A stretch of 64,000 nt of DNA from an uncultured Bacteroides sp. (lineage in GTDB: Bacteria; Bacteroidota; Bacteroidia; Bacteroidales; Bacteroidaceae), in assembly GCA_900766005.1 (NCBI GenBank), contig CAAFTU010000109.1:1-64000 (forward strand), read 5' to 3'. The position numbers and the translations under genes are program-made. The notes under the pieces are model-generated. The model did not search any database. It was not told the origin of the DNA and saw only the letters and a list, made by a program, of their open reading frames with translations. Each line of letters opens with the position of its first letter. Within the stretch, counting starts at the first letter, position 1. This document shows, one piece after another, positions 1 to 8,639 of this stretch.

Positions 1-405
1 AAGAGAATTATTGGATAATATTTGTTCCTGAACAGATATTGGATTAGATTTGCAGAGATTTCTTTTAATGACAACTTTTACAGTAATAGGGAAACGTAAT
101 GTTAACTTTATTAGGTTTTAAAAAATATTGAGTGAACTAACTTAGGTATAGCATCTGAAGTTGTCAACCAAATCCAGTACAGTACAGTCAGGTGATAAGA
201 GAAAGAGCAACTTTTAAACCACAACGATACAGACTCTGTTTAGTTGCGATTTTATTCTACACTCGAAACAGGGAATTCAGACTATAAGCACAAACTAAAC
301 ACAACAACAAAAGAAGCATTATCTGCAAATAAAACTATCAGTATGATTTATTTTTGCATCATTAAAAGATATAATGATAAACCAAAAAATATAAATAATA
401 TCATT
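1..405. other. Intergenic sequence upstream of dapF
   Basis: AT-rich sequence with no convincing gene. An open frame continuous with dapF runs back to about position 244, but its composition is low-complexity and dapF homology starts at the ATG at 406. A Bacteroides-type -7 element lies at 349-356. I see nothing else I can name; a gene ending left of the window cannot be excluded. Confidence 0.6.
349..356 (+). promoter_or_regulatory. Predicted promoter -7 element for dapF
   Basis: TATTTTTG matches the Bacteroides sigma-ABfr -7 consensus TAnnTTTG and lies 50 nt before the dapF ATG. No clear -33 TTTG is present, so this is a motif match only. Confidence 0.5.
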
Positions 406-1254
406 ATGACACACAATATTCCTTTTACAAAAATGCATGGTCTAGGAAATGATTATATTTACATCAATACAATAGAACACCCTATTTTGCACCCGGAAAA
501 ATATTCCGAACGATGGAGTAGGCCGCACACAGGAATTGGTTCTGATGGTCTAGTCCTGATTGGAGAAAGCCAAATAGCTGATTTTTCCATGCGCATTTTC
601 AATGCCGATGGTTCTGAAGCTATGATGTGTGGCAACGCTAGCCGATGTATCGGGAAATATGTCTATGAACATGGGCTGACAGGAAAAAGTGAAATCACCT
701 TGGAGACACTTTCAGGTATAAAACACATCCGGCTTCATCCCGTCAATAGACGCATCAATGAGGTAACCGTAGATATGGGGATACCCCTGATGAAAAAGCC
801 TGAACAAATTGCCACTTCTTCGGGAAGTCTACAAAACGAACCGTTAACCATAAATGGACATACGTTTAAAGCGACCTTTATCAGCATGGGCAATCCGCAT
901 CTGGTCATCTTCGTAAACGATGTAAACCAGATTGATTTAAAAACACTCGGTCCTCTACTGGAACATCATTCCTTATTTCCCCAGAAAGTCAATGTAGAAT
1001 TTGCAGAACAGACAAGCCATCAGTCCATTCGAATGCGCGTATGGGAAAGAGGAAGCGGCATAACACAAGCTTGCGGTACTGGTGCATGCGCCACTGCTGT
1101 AGCAGCTTGTTTAGTTAATCGGTGTGATAGAAAAGTGGAAGTAACCATGGACGGAGGAAACCTATCCATAGAATGGAATGCTACCGACAACCATGTGTAC
1201 ATGACGGGACCTGCCGTACAAGTGTTTGAAGGAGAGATTGAAATAGAATCCTGA
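406..1254 (+). CDS. dapF: Diaminopimelate epimerase
   Basis: Converts LL- to meso-diaminopimelate in the cytoplasm, the last step before lysine and the peptidoglycan cross-linking residue. The 282-aa product has both catalytic cysteine motifs: MCGNASRCIGKY about one third in, and ACGTGACATAVA near the C terminus. It starts FTKMHGLGNDYIYI, typical of the family. I chose the ATG at 406 because the 54 codons upstream are low-complexity and not family-like, and a -7 element (349-356) lies inside that extension. It is followed after 17 nt by dapL, which makes its substrate, so the two form an operon. Confidence 0.95.
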   Translation: MTHNIPFTKMHGLGNDYIYINTIEHPILHPEKYSERWSRPHTGIGSDGLVLIGESQIADFSMRIFNADGSEAMMCGNASRCIGKYVYEHGLTGKSEITLETLSGIKHIRLHPVNRRINEVTVDMGIPLMKKPEQIATSSGSLQNEPLTINGHTFKATFISMGNPHLVIFVNDVNQIDLKTLGPLLEHHSLFPQKVNVEFAEQTSHQSIRMRVWERGSGITQACGTGACATAVAACLVNRCDRKVEVTMDGGNLSIEWNATDNHVYMTGPAVQVFEGEIEIES

Positions 1255-1271
1255 ATATCAAAAGATAGAAT

Positions 1272-2498
1272 ATGTTACAGATTAACGAAAACTTTCTGAA
1301 ACTGTCCGACAACTATTTGTTTGCCGACATTGCTAAAAAGGTTCATGCCTTTCGGAACCAACACCCTGAGCTTTCCGTTATCAGTTTGGGAATCGGTGAT
1401 GTCACTCAACCCCTTCCTGCTGCCTGCATTGAAGCCATGCAGAAAGCTGTCACCGAGATGGGCAGCAGTGCGTCCTTTCACGGATACGGACCGGAACAGG
1501 GATATGACTTCTTGCGGGTAGCCATTCTTAAAAACGAGTATGAATCCAGAGGCGTACAGTTGGAACTGAACGAAATTTTCATCAGTGATGGTGCCAAAAG
1601 TGACTGTGGAAATATAGGAGACATATTAGGTATTCAAAATACCGTTGCCATTACCGATCCGGTTTATCCTGTCTATATTGACTCCAATGTCATGAGTGGG
1701 CGAACAGGAGTGTGGGAAAACAGACGATGGAGCCGCATCAACTATCTACCATGCAATCATGAGAACAGATTCATACCTTCTCTGCCTGCACAGCCGGCTG
1801 ACATCATCTATCTGTGTTATCCCAACAATCCGACAGGAACCGTTCTCGCCAAAGAAGAATTACAGAAATGGGTAGATTATGCATTGGAACACCAGTCGCT
1901 AATCTTGTATGACGCAGCTTATGAAGCCTACATTCAAAATGCTGACATCCCCCACTCCATTTACGAACTGGAAGGAGCCCGCCAATGTGCCATTGAACTA
2001 CGAAGCTTTTCAAAGACAGCCGGATTTACAGGTGTACGGTGTGGCTATACCATTATACCTCAGGAACTGACAGCAACAACCAGCTGTGGAGAAAAAATAA
2101 AGCTGAATGCACTATGGAACCGACGTCAATGTACCAAGTTCAATGGTACCAGCTACATCACCCAGCGAGGAGCCGAGGCCATCTATACTTCCGAAGGTAA
2201 ACAGCAGGTAAGGAAGACCATTGATTACTATATGGCTAATGCCCGGATGATGAGGACAGCCTTACAACAGATGGGGTATGACGTAACGGGCGGTGAGAAT
2301 GCACCCTATCTTTGGGTTAAGACACCGGACAATCTTTCTTCCTGGCAGTTTTTCGACCATTTGTTGAACCAGGCACAAGTTATTGTCACCCCCGGTGTGG
2401 GCTTCGGACCCAGCGGAGAAGGCTACGTACGGCTTACCGCATTCGGCAAACAAGAAGACTGTAGTACTGCCATTCAGCGAATCAAAGAATTAGTATAA
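1272..2498 (+). CDS. dapL: LL-diaminopimelate aminotransferase
   Basis: PLP-dependent class I aminotransferase that makes LL-diaminopimelate directly from tetrahydrodipicolinate, the one-step DapL route. At 408 aa it has the usual length. Visible marks include the N-terminal NENFLKLSDNYLFADIAKK, the substrate-loop stretch FHGYGPEQGYDFLR, the fold motif YPNNPTG and the PLP-lysine region RSFSKTAGFTGVRCGY. It sits 17 nt downstream of dapF with no promoter between. The DapL signature rather than generic aminotransferase identity rests on these motifs and on the dapF linkage. Confidence 0.94.
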   Translation: MLQINENFLKLSDNYLFADIAKKVHAFRNQHPELSVISLGIGDVTQPLPAACIEAMQKAVTEMGSSASFHGYGPEQGYDFLRVAILKNEYESRGVQLELNEIFISDGAKSDCGNIGDILGIQNTVAITDPVYPVYIDSNVMSGRTGVWENRRWSRINYLPCNHENRFIPSLPAQPADIIYLCYPNNPTGTVLAKEELQKWVDYALEHQSLILYDAAYEAYIQNADIPHSIYELEGARQCAIELRSFSKTAGFTGVRCGYTIIPQELTATTSCGEKIKLNALWNRRQCTKFNGTSYITQRGAEAIYTSEGKQQVRKTIDYYMANARMMRTALQQMGYDVTGGENAPYLWVKTPDNLSSWQFFDHLLNQAQVIVTPGVGFGPSGEGYVRLTAFGKQEDCSTAIQRIKELV

Positions 2499-2514
2499 TA
2501 ATAAAAATTATAGT

Positions 2515-2852
2515 CATGTCAAAATTAAGATTCAGAGTCGTAGAAAGAGCGTTCAAGAAAAAAAGCAACCTCTGTAGAGATTCCACAGGAACGCCCCAGT
2601 GAATTCTTCGCCAAGTATGTATTCAACCGTGAAAAGATGTTCAAGTATCTGTCAAGTGCAGTCTACGAAAAGATGGTCAACGTGATAGATAACGGAGCAC
2701 CATTGGAACGTGACATTGCCGATGCTGTGGCTCAAGGCATGAAAAAATGGGCTATGGAATTAGGAGTTACCCACTATACCCATTGGTTCCAACCCCTTAC
2801 CGAAGGCACTGCTGAAAAGCATGATTCTTTTGTGGAACATGATGGAAAAGGA
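2515..2852 (+). pseudogene. glnN: Type III glutamine synthetase, N-terminal remnant
   Basis: The start MSKLRFRVVERAFKKK is a GSIII N terminus, but a run of seven A at 2558-2564 shifts the frame and leads to a stop. In the next frame the homology continues (EFFAKYVFNREKMFKYLS, then APLERDIADAVAQGMKKWAM and TEGTAEKHDSFVEHDGKG). Homology ends abruptly near 2852, where antisense sequence of another gene begins. GSIII is normally about 730 aa; only about 113 codons remain here. It lies 16 nt after dapL, so it was probably read as part of, or just after, that operon. Confidence 0.88.
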
Positions 2853-2975
2853 GAAATCCGGGTATCTTGTTTTGAGCAAAGCAAACAGTGCTTCTATCCT
2901 TTGCTTTAGTCTGATAGTTTCATCCACGGATAACGAAGTGGATGAAACTATATCTGCCGAAATGGTTGCAAACAT
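2853..2975 (-). pseudogene. N-terminal remnant of a SatD-like regulatory protein
   Basis: On the minus strand, from the ATG at 2975, the frame reads MFATISADIVSSTSLSVDET and continues about 20 residues to KTRYPDF. After that it runs into antisense glnN sequence at about 2853. The beginning resembles a Bacteroides protein family (SatD or nucleotide-cyclase-like) normally about 200 aa or more. Only about 40 codons survive, so it is a 3'-truncated remnant. The family assignment is from memory of the N terminus and is moderate; the truncation at the glnN junction is directly visible. Confidence 0.55.
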
Positions 2976-3186
2976 ATTACTATCTATTGTTTTGGCTGTA
3001 AAAGTATGAATATAATTTGGCATAGCCTAGAAATATACCCTAAAAATGGTATAGTATTACGATATACCCAATAAAGGGTGTATCTGTATTGCATTACAAA
3101 ACCAATCCGCACCACAGGTTCACTAAATGATGCGGATTCAGAAATAAAGAGTTGAACTTGGCGGATACCCATAATACGGGGTAATA
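2976..3186. other. Spacer inside the glnN insertion
   Basis: About 210 bp between the two truncated minus-strand genes. It contains several copies of short TATACCC / GGGTAT words in both orientations (for example near 3035-3080 and 3165), which could be recombination or regulatory sites. No gene is visible. Confidence 0.4.
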
Positions 3187-3480
3187 TTACAACCTGGTTC
3201 TACCATTCTGACGGTAGGCTTCCTTGTATCCGTCCATTAACGTACGTTCAATGTCGGAAGCCCTGTACAGGATCCTGCCGCCTATCTGAATATAGGGCAG
3301 TATGCCGTTGTTTCGGTAATCCTGAAGGCTCCTGCGGCTGACCTTCAGTCTGACAGCCAGTTCCTTGTCGGTGTAATATCGTTCCCCGTCCAGTGACGGC
3401 TTGTTGTTTTCACGTTTTTTCTCCACCTTTTCCGATAGATCTTCCAGCGACGAGAGGAAAGCTACATCAAAATCTGTAAG
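3187..3480 (-). pseudogene. 5'-truncated helix-turn-helix (excisionase/MerR-like) protein
   Basis: The minus-strand frame ends ...NGRTRL at the stop at 3187. It carries a compact DNA-binding core: YYTDKELAVRLKVSRRSLQD, then GILPYIQIGGRILYRASDIE. This is the single-helix-turn-helix type common in Bacteroides mobile elements, often beside integrases. Upstream the frame runs straight into antisense glnN at about 3480 with no start codon in the gene's own part, so its beginning is lost. No integrase is present nearby. Confidence 0.7.
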
Positions 3481-3945
3481 CCTATCCGATTTGATAGCAA
3501 CGGATACAGTGATGATTGGAAAGCCGAAGCCCAACGCAGAGGATTGGACTGTGAAACCAGCTGTCCCATTATTTTTGACAACTATCTGAAACCGGACACC
3601 ATCGCCATGTTTGAAACCACCGATGTGATGAGACAAAAAGAACTGGAAGCACGCAACGAAGTCAAGTGGGAAACGTACACTAAGAAAATCCTGATAGAGG
3701 CACGTGTATTGGGCGATTTGACCATGAACCATATTATTCCGATAGCTACGGAATATCAGAGTAAACTGATAGATAACGTGCACAAGATGAGCCAACTGTT
3801 TGACGCTGAAAAAGCTATTGCCTATCACGATGACATCGCTCCCATGTTAGAAACCATCCGCTACCACATCGATAAACTGGAATTGATTGTGGACAATGAG
3901 ATGTGGACCTTGCCCAAATACCGGGAATTGCTATTCATACGATAA
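3481..3945 (+). pseudogene. glnN: Type III glutamine synthetase, C-terminal remnant
   Basis: The frame picks up GSIII homology at IRFDSNGYSDDWKAEAQRRG and ends DNEMWTLPKYRELLFIR, the conserved GSIII C terminus. Within it, FDAEKA joins directly to IAYHDD; in intact GSIII about 40 residues ending in EREKA precede IAYHD, so an in-frame deletion between two similar EKA-coding stretches is likely. Together with the N-terminal piece, roughly 240 of about 730 residues remain and the catalytic barrel is gone, so no activity is expected. Confidence 0.88.
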
Positions 3946-4013
3946 ACAGACTTGAACCCATATCTGAATCGTGTCACCTCTGCATACTATTGACCGGAGA
4001 GAAAAATCACCCC

Positions 4014-4051
4014 AAAAAGCGGAAAGAAAATTCATTTTTTCCGCTTTTTTT
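4014..4051. terminator. Hairpin with U-tract after glnN remnant
   Basis: Inverted repeat AAAAAGCGGAAA (4014-4025) and TTTCCGCTTTTT (4038-4049), followed by more T. It fits an intrinsic terminator on the plus strand between glnN and the Lrp-type gene; it is near-symmetric, so it could act both ways. Confidence 0.65.
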
Positions 4052-4064
4052 GGAAATAGATTCG

Positions 4065-4072
4065 TAACTTTG
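4065..4072 (+). promoter_or_regulatory. Predicted promoter -7 element for Lrp-type gene
   Basis: TAACTTTG fits TAnnTTTG and lies 25 nt before the ATG at 4098, just after the terminator hairpin. The -33 element is not well placed. Confidence 0.6.
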
Positions 4073-4097
4073 CACTTGAAATTCATAACACAAGAGT

Positions 4098-4562
4098 ATG
4101 GCTACTATTCAATTAGACGAAATGGATGAGAAGATTCTCCGTATGTTGACAGAAAATGCCCGCATTCCATTTTTAGAAGTCGCACGGGCATGCAATGTAT
4201 CAGGTACAGCCATTCATCAGCGAGTGCAGCGTCTCACCAATGTAGGTATTCTGCAAGGAACAGAATACAAAGTCAATCCTAACAAGATAGGCTATGAAAC
4301 TTGTGCATACATCGGTCTCTATTTAAAAGAATCTGCTTCTTTGGATACCGTGATTGAAGCATTGGCACACATTCCTGAAGTGGTGGAATGCCACTATACC
4401 AACGAAGACTATGATTTATTCATCAAAGTATATGCAAAAAGCAATGAACATCTTCAGGTCATTCTTCACAGCAAGTTACGTCCTTTAGGACTCTCCCATT
4501 CCAGAATTATTCTCTCATTCAAACAAATACTTCAAAAACAAATTACGTTGCCAACAATTTGA
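4098..4562 (+). CDS. Lrp/AsnC family transcriptional regulator
   Basis: 154-aa feast/famine-type regulator. The N-terminal helix-turn-helix is visible as MDEKILRMLTENARIPFLEV, then ACNVSGTAIHQRVQRLTNVG. The C-terminal RAM ligand domain (about 70-145) includes YIGLYLKES and PEVVECHYTNEDYDLFIKVY. Such proteins bind amino acids and act as dimers or octamers on DNA. It is a single gene with its own promoter and a terminator upstream. The ligand cannot be told from sequence. Confidence 0.92.
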   Translation: MATIQLDEMDEKILRMLTENARIPFLEVARACNVSGTAIHQRVQRLTNVGILQGTEYKVNPNKIGYETCAYIGLYLKESASLDTVIEALAHIPEVVECHYTNEDYDLFIKVYAKSNEHLQVILHSKLRPLGLSHSRIILSFKQILQKQITLPTI

Positions 4563-4767
4563 AATCGGAAAAATACATCCGATTCTCAACAAGAAGGTGT
4601 GCAAAACTCCATTCTTTAGAAAATGCCTCCTGTTACAGATAACTGTACAGGAGTAAATCTTTACATGGGCGCATTATAACACACCCTCTTATTTATTACC
4701 TCAAACAAACAGCCGTTCTTCAACTATCCATCCGCAGATATTCCTGATGCTTCCATGCTATGACAGC

Positions 4768-4797
4768 TTTTTGCCTTGTCGCAGGCAAGGCAAAAAA
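4768..4797. terminator. Hairpin, probable terminator
   Basis: TTTTTGCCTTG (4768-4778) pairs perfectly with CAAGGCAAAAA (4786-4796) around a 7-nt loop. It is 205 nt after the Lrp-type gene and could end that transcript in either orientation. Confidence 0.5.
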
Positions 4798-5387
4798 CAG
4801 GACGGGACATACAAGAAATAAAAATACCATGCTCCTCCATGAACCGGTCATATTAGATTTAATCCATCAAAAATCATAAAAAGATATCAGTTTTGGAAAG
4901 AAGTTACGGAATACGTACCGGAAAGCGGATGTGCCTATACCGAAAGAGAAGAGCAGGCTGAACTGTCAATTCTGCCTGCCGGAAAGAATCGGTCATTAAC
5001 CCCACAATTCATAAGCCTATGTTGTGCTATCAGAATGATTCGTTTCATTGGCAATAGTCTTTTCTTTAGCTATGGTGAAGCGTGTCGTATATTGGTTAAT
5101 CACAAGATAGAGAACACCGCCGATGAACCATTCACCATAAGTGCGCTGTATATAAGAGTGTTACGATGAATGGTGAAAGATAGAACACCCTTCTTTAGCA
5201 GATTAGGAAGCGTAAAACAGAACTTTCACCCGCCATTTTTGATGTGTTTCACATCCTAATGAGGCACACTCCGTAAACTGTTTCAGAACAGAATTTGGGA
5301 AACTGTCTACTGATATAGCACATCCATCGGCAAACTGTCTACCCGGCTATCGTAAGAAGAAAAAAGAAAGCAGCAATTAGCTAAAAA

Positions 5388-5421
5388 AAAGTGGCACTTT
5401 AGCTGTTATAAAGCGCCACTT
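5388..5421 (-). terminator. Hairpin downstream of MFS gene
   Basis: AAGTGGC-ACTTTA pairs with TAAAG-CGCCACTT across a short loop, about 115 nt beyond the MFS stop on the minus strand. It fits the 3' end of the GH32-MFS transcript, though it has one bulge and little U-tract. Confidence 0.4.
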
Positions 5422-5465
5422 TAGCAACCCTAAAGCGTAGGTTTACGAGTGCTAAACCTATAGGT

Positions 5466-5533
5466 TGTCTTTGCCTGATTTGAGTAGATGTCTGTCTTTG
5501 CCTGTTTGTTATGTATAAAGTATTGTCTTTGCC
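5466..5533. repeat. Three copies of TGTCTTTGCC
   Basis: Copies start at 5466, 5493 and 5524 (27 and 31 nt apart); the first two extend to TGTCTTTGCCTG. The last abuts the MFS stop codon. Function unknown. Confidence 0.7.
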
Positions 5534-5535
5534 AA

Positions 5536-6708
5536 TTATTTCTTCATTTTCAGCAAATAAAACAGCAGGTACACTACTCCTATTGTCATCACAGCTACAG
5601 CTCCGTTTTGTCCTATTACATCACTGGCAAGCCCCATGGCAATAGGGAATACCGTACCTCCAAATAGTCCCATTATCATCAGTCCGCTTACTTCGTTCTT
5701 CTTATGCGGCATAGCCAACAATGCTTGCGAGAAAATGATAGGAAAGATATTAGAGTTGCCGAAGCCAATCAGTGCTATGCAGGTATAAATCAATCTCTGG
5801 TCATGGAATACCAGCAGTCCAGCCATGGCCAGCAGCATGCACATTACACTGAATCCAAAGAATCCGCGAGCAGACATCTTCTGTAGAATAAACGCTCCCA
5901 GAAAGCACCCGGCTGTACGGAAGATGAAATAAAGACTTGTGGCAAATCCTGCTTCCTCAAGCGTCATACCTAGACGTTCCATCAAAATTTTCGGAGCCGT
6001 GGTATTGGTACCCACGTCAATACCCACATGACACATGATACCCAGAAAGCACAGCAGAATGAACGGTTTGCCTAGCAGTGAGAGGCATTCACCAAAAGTA
6101 GACGGACGATCCTCTTCCTTCTCTTCATGGATAGAAGTGACTCCTAACCATAAGATAGCGATTACAGTTATCACCATATATATAGGGAAAAGCACCCTCC
6201 ATTGCAATCCAAAAGAAGAAATTGTCTGCGTAGCCCCCCACATAGCAATGTAAGGAGCAAGAAAAGAAGCGATAGCTTTGACAAATTGACCAAAAGTAAG
6301 CGAACTGGCCAGACGGTCACCGCTAACAATATTCGATAACAGCGGGTTCAGTGAAGTCTGCATCAGCGCGTTTCCTATGCCCAGCAGCGAAAAAGAAACT
6401 AGCATCAGCAGATAGCTGTCTCCGAAGATAGGCAGCAGAAGCGATGTAAAAGTCACGATAAGACTCAGCATCACGGTCTTTTTCCGTCCGATGTGGTTCA
6501 TCAGCATACCAGTGGGCACCGAAAAAATCAGAAACCAAAAGAAAACTAAAGACGGGAAAATATTCGCTTCCGAGTCCGACAGATGAAGGTCTGCTTTTAC
6601 ATAGTTCGAGGCTATGCCTACCAAGTCTACAAAACCCATAGCAAAGAAGCAGAGCATGATAGGCAGCAATTTGCCTAAAGAAATCTGGGATGTATGATTG
6701 TTATTCAT
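5536..6708 (-). CDS. MFS sugar (probably fructose) permease
   Basis: 390-aa major facilitator with about 12 hydrophobic segments, starting PIMLCFFAMGFVDLVGIASN, with the MFS loop MNHIGRKKTVMLS after segment 2. It belongs to the FucP-like sugar/proton symporters used by Bacteroides for monosaccharide import. It lies 45 nt after the periplasmic GH32 gene in the same direction and is probably co-transcribed with it, so it should import the fructose that GH32 releases. A close paralogue (17167-18327) sits at the other end of the locus; long stretches of the two proteins are nearly identical although codons differ widely. Substrate is inferred from context. Confidence 0.88.
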   Translation of the reverse strand: MNNNHTSQISLGKLLPIMLCFFAMGFVDLVGIASNYVKADLHLSDSEANIFPSLVFFWFLIFSVPTGMLMNHIGRKKTVMLSLIVTFTSLLLPIFGDSYLLMLVSFSLLGIGNALMQTSLNPLLSNIVSGDRLASSLTFGQFVKAIASFLAPYIAMWGATQTISSFGLQWRVLFPIYMVITVIAILWLGVTSIHEEKEEDRPSTFGECLSLLGKPFILLCFLGIMCHVGIDVGTNTTAPKILMERLGMTLEEAGFATSLYFIFRTAGCFLGAFILQKMSARGFFGFSVMCMLLAMAGLLVFHDQRLIYTCIALIGFGNSNIFPIIFSQALLAMPHKKNEVSGLMIMGLFGGTVFPIAMGLASDVIGQNGAVAVMTIGVVYLLFYLLKMKK

Positions 6709-6753
6709 GTTTGTTTATTGATTAAATTATATAGAATACCTATTGAAAACAAT

Positions 6754-8577
6754 TTATTTTACCTGAATAGGATATACCGTAAGATGTTCTACCTTGCATT
6801 GTCCTTTATCGGTATATACAGAAATGGAAGTATAAGGATGTTCGGGGAACACCAGATTGGTCATGGCAAACCGTCCTTCGCCATCGAATGCTTCAAGGCT
6901 GCAACGGTCAATGAAGAGACGCAGATGTTGCTTGTATCCCTCGGCATGAGGAGCCACAGTTACAGCCGGAAAATCCTGGCTGAAGGCGGTTAGCCCACTC
7001 TTGGTACGATCCATGCTGAAGGTTTTAGCCTTCACATCGTAAGACATTACGGTTTCTTCACCTTGTGCATTGCTTAGCGTAATATACACCTTTTCGGCGT
7101 TGCGCGCATTCAGTTGCAAGTCTATTTCGCACACACCCTGATTGGCAGTAGGCAGTTTGCGGCTTACTATCTTGCTTCCTGCCGAGAAAGAACCATACTT
7201 CATAGGTTTCGCACCGCGCAAGGCTTCTACTTCTGGGGCAGGAGTCACCGCTACATAATACTCACCGTCTTCTCCGCGGAATAACTCCAAATCGCGCGGC
7301 AACGAGTTGGCACTGCGATATTGTTGGGTTGGTACATTGTTGGCATACTGCCAGTTGCTCATCCAAGCTATGATAGTGTGACGATTTTCCGGTGCATTAC
7401 TCCAGGATACCGCAGCATAATGATCCTTACCATAATCCAACCATTTAGTAACCTCCGGTTTGGAATCACAAATAAATTTCTTACCATCAAAGTCGCCTAC
7501 AAAATATTGGGCTGCACTGCCACCGAACGGACCGCCCGGATTAATGTTACAGATAAGCACCCATTTACTTTCATCCGTGCCCCTTACTGGCAGTTTCATC
7601 AAGTCCGGGCACTCCCATACCCCATCTTGCGCCCCATACCCTTTGCCGAAAGCACTTTCCTTCGTCCAATTTTTGAGGTCGTCCGATGAATAAATCCACA
7701 TTTCCTTATCCAATGCTGCCGCCAGAATCAGAATCCATTTACCGCTTTCCTCATGGTAGAACATATTCGGGTCGCGTGCCTCACGGTCGGCAGTGATGAT
7801 GGGGTTATGCTTATAAGTCTGGAAGGTGCGTCCGTTATCCGTGCTGTAAGCCAAGCTTTGAATCTGGCTGGCACCGGCAGAGGTATAAATAGCTATGATG
7901 GCATCTTTGCCGAATCCGGCCACATTTTCCTTGTCCACTACGCTGCTGCCGCTGAATATCATTCCCAATCCATCAGGTTCCAGTACCACTGGGTGGTGTT
8001 CCCAATTTACTAAATCCTTGGAAGAAGAATGTCCCCAGCTCAAGTTTCCCCACATGGATCCGTAAGGGTTATATTGATAACACAGATGATATTCTCCATC
8101 TTTGTAGAACATACCGTTCGGATCATTCATCCATCCGTAGAGCGGGGCATGATGATAGAGAGGACGAAATTTGTCTCGGTTGGCGTTGTCGTACGTGTCA
8201 GTTAGTTTCAGTTCACACCAACAGGCATCATCCATGGCATCACGCACGTTTGAACGGCTGTTTCCAGTATGTACATCCATAACAACCGTTTTTCCTTGGA
8301 AAGGTGTCAAATCAAGCGGTACTGTATAGTCAACCTTATTTACAGCCAAACGCACTTGAATGGTTTTTTCTACCTCATTATTTACTAATACCTTGATAGT
8401 GGCTTCCGGAGCCGTTTCTTCTATCGGTAACAGCAGATACTTTTGTGGTTGTTTCACCCGAATCAGACTGTGATTGGCACCCAGATAGTGAATCGTTAAT
8501 CCGTCACAGCTTTGGGCATGCATCATACCTACACTAAACACCACAGCTGCCATAGCAATCAATTTCTTTACATTCAT
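6754..8577 (-). CDS. GH32 fructosidase with N-terminal DUF4980-type domain, periplasmic
   Basis: 607-aa secreted enzyme. A signal peptide ends around MMHAQ (residue 21), followed by a beta-rich accessory domain (about 25-135) like DUF4980, then a GH32 five-bladed propeller and C-terminal sandwich. The three GH32 acidic sites are present: WMNDPNG (149-155, nucleophile D152), RDP (268-270) and ECPD (322-325, acid/base E). GH32 enzymes split beta-fructosyl bonds of levan, inulin or sucrose; no lipobox is seen, so a periplasmic exo-acting role is likely. It has its own promoter (8640-8685) sharing the locus motif. Levan versus inulin cannot be decided. Confidence 0.92.
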   Translation of the reverse strand: MNVKKLIAMAAVVFSVGMMHAQSCDGLTIHYLGANHSLIRVKQPQKYLLLPIEETAPEATIKVLVNNEVEKTIQVRLAVNKVDYTVPLDLTPFQGKTVVMDVHTGNSRSNVRDAMDDACWCELKLTDTYDNANRDKFRPLYHHAPLYGWMNDPNGMFYKDGEYHLCYQYNPYGSMWGNLSWGHSSSKDLVNWEHHPVVLEPDGLGMIFSGSSVVDKENVAGFGKDAIIAIYTSAGASQIQSLAYSTDNGRTFQTYKHNPIITADREARDPNMFYHEESGKWILILAAALDKEMWIYSSDDLKNWTKESAFGKGYGAQDGVWECPDLMKLPVRGTDESKWVLICNINPGGPFGGSAAQYFVGDFDGKKFICDSKPEVTKWLDYGKDHYAAVSWSNAPENRHTIIAWMSNWQYANNVPTQQYRSANSLPRDLELFRGEDGEYYVAVTPAPEVEALRGAKPMKYGSFSAGSKIVSRKLPTANQGVCEIDLQLNARNAEKVYITLSNAQGEETVMSYDVKAKTFSMDRTKSGLTAFSQDFPAVTVAPHAEGYKQHLRLFIDRCSLEAFDGEGRFAMTNLVFPEHPYTSISVYTDKGQCKVEHLTVYPIQVK

Positions 8578-8639
8578 AGTACAGTATTTTTGATGATATT
8601 AAAATTAAGTTATTAGTATGTTCTCCATTCTTTTCTAAC

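Larger units (their letters stand above)
4563..5535. other. Long intergenic region with hairpins and short repeats
   Basis: About 970 bp without a supported gene. It holds a GC-rich hairpin at 4768-4796 (11-bp perfect arms), the near-palindromic pair ACCATTCACCAT (about 5125) and ATGAATGGTGAA (about 5163), two copies of AAACTGTCTAC (about 5308 and 5331), a hairpin at 5388-5421, and three copies of TGTCTTTGCC at the MFS 3' end. No frame is long or family-like; it may be decayed sequence. Confidence 0.5.

Noticed and set aside
244..405. N-terminal extension of dapF
   Set aside because: The added 54 codons are low-complexity, unlike the family, and contain the -7 element.
3187..3828. Full-length 213-aa reading of the HTH protein
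   Set aside because: Its first 120 residues are antisense glnN sequence; only the last part is a real domain.
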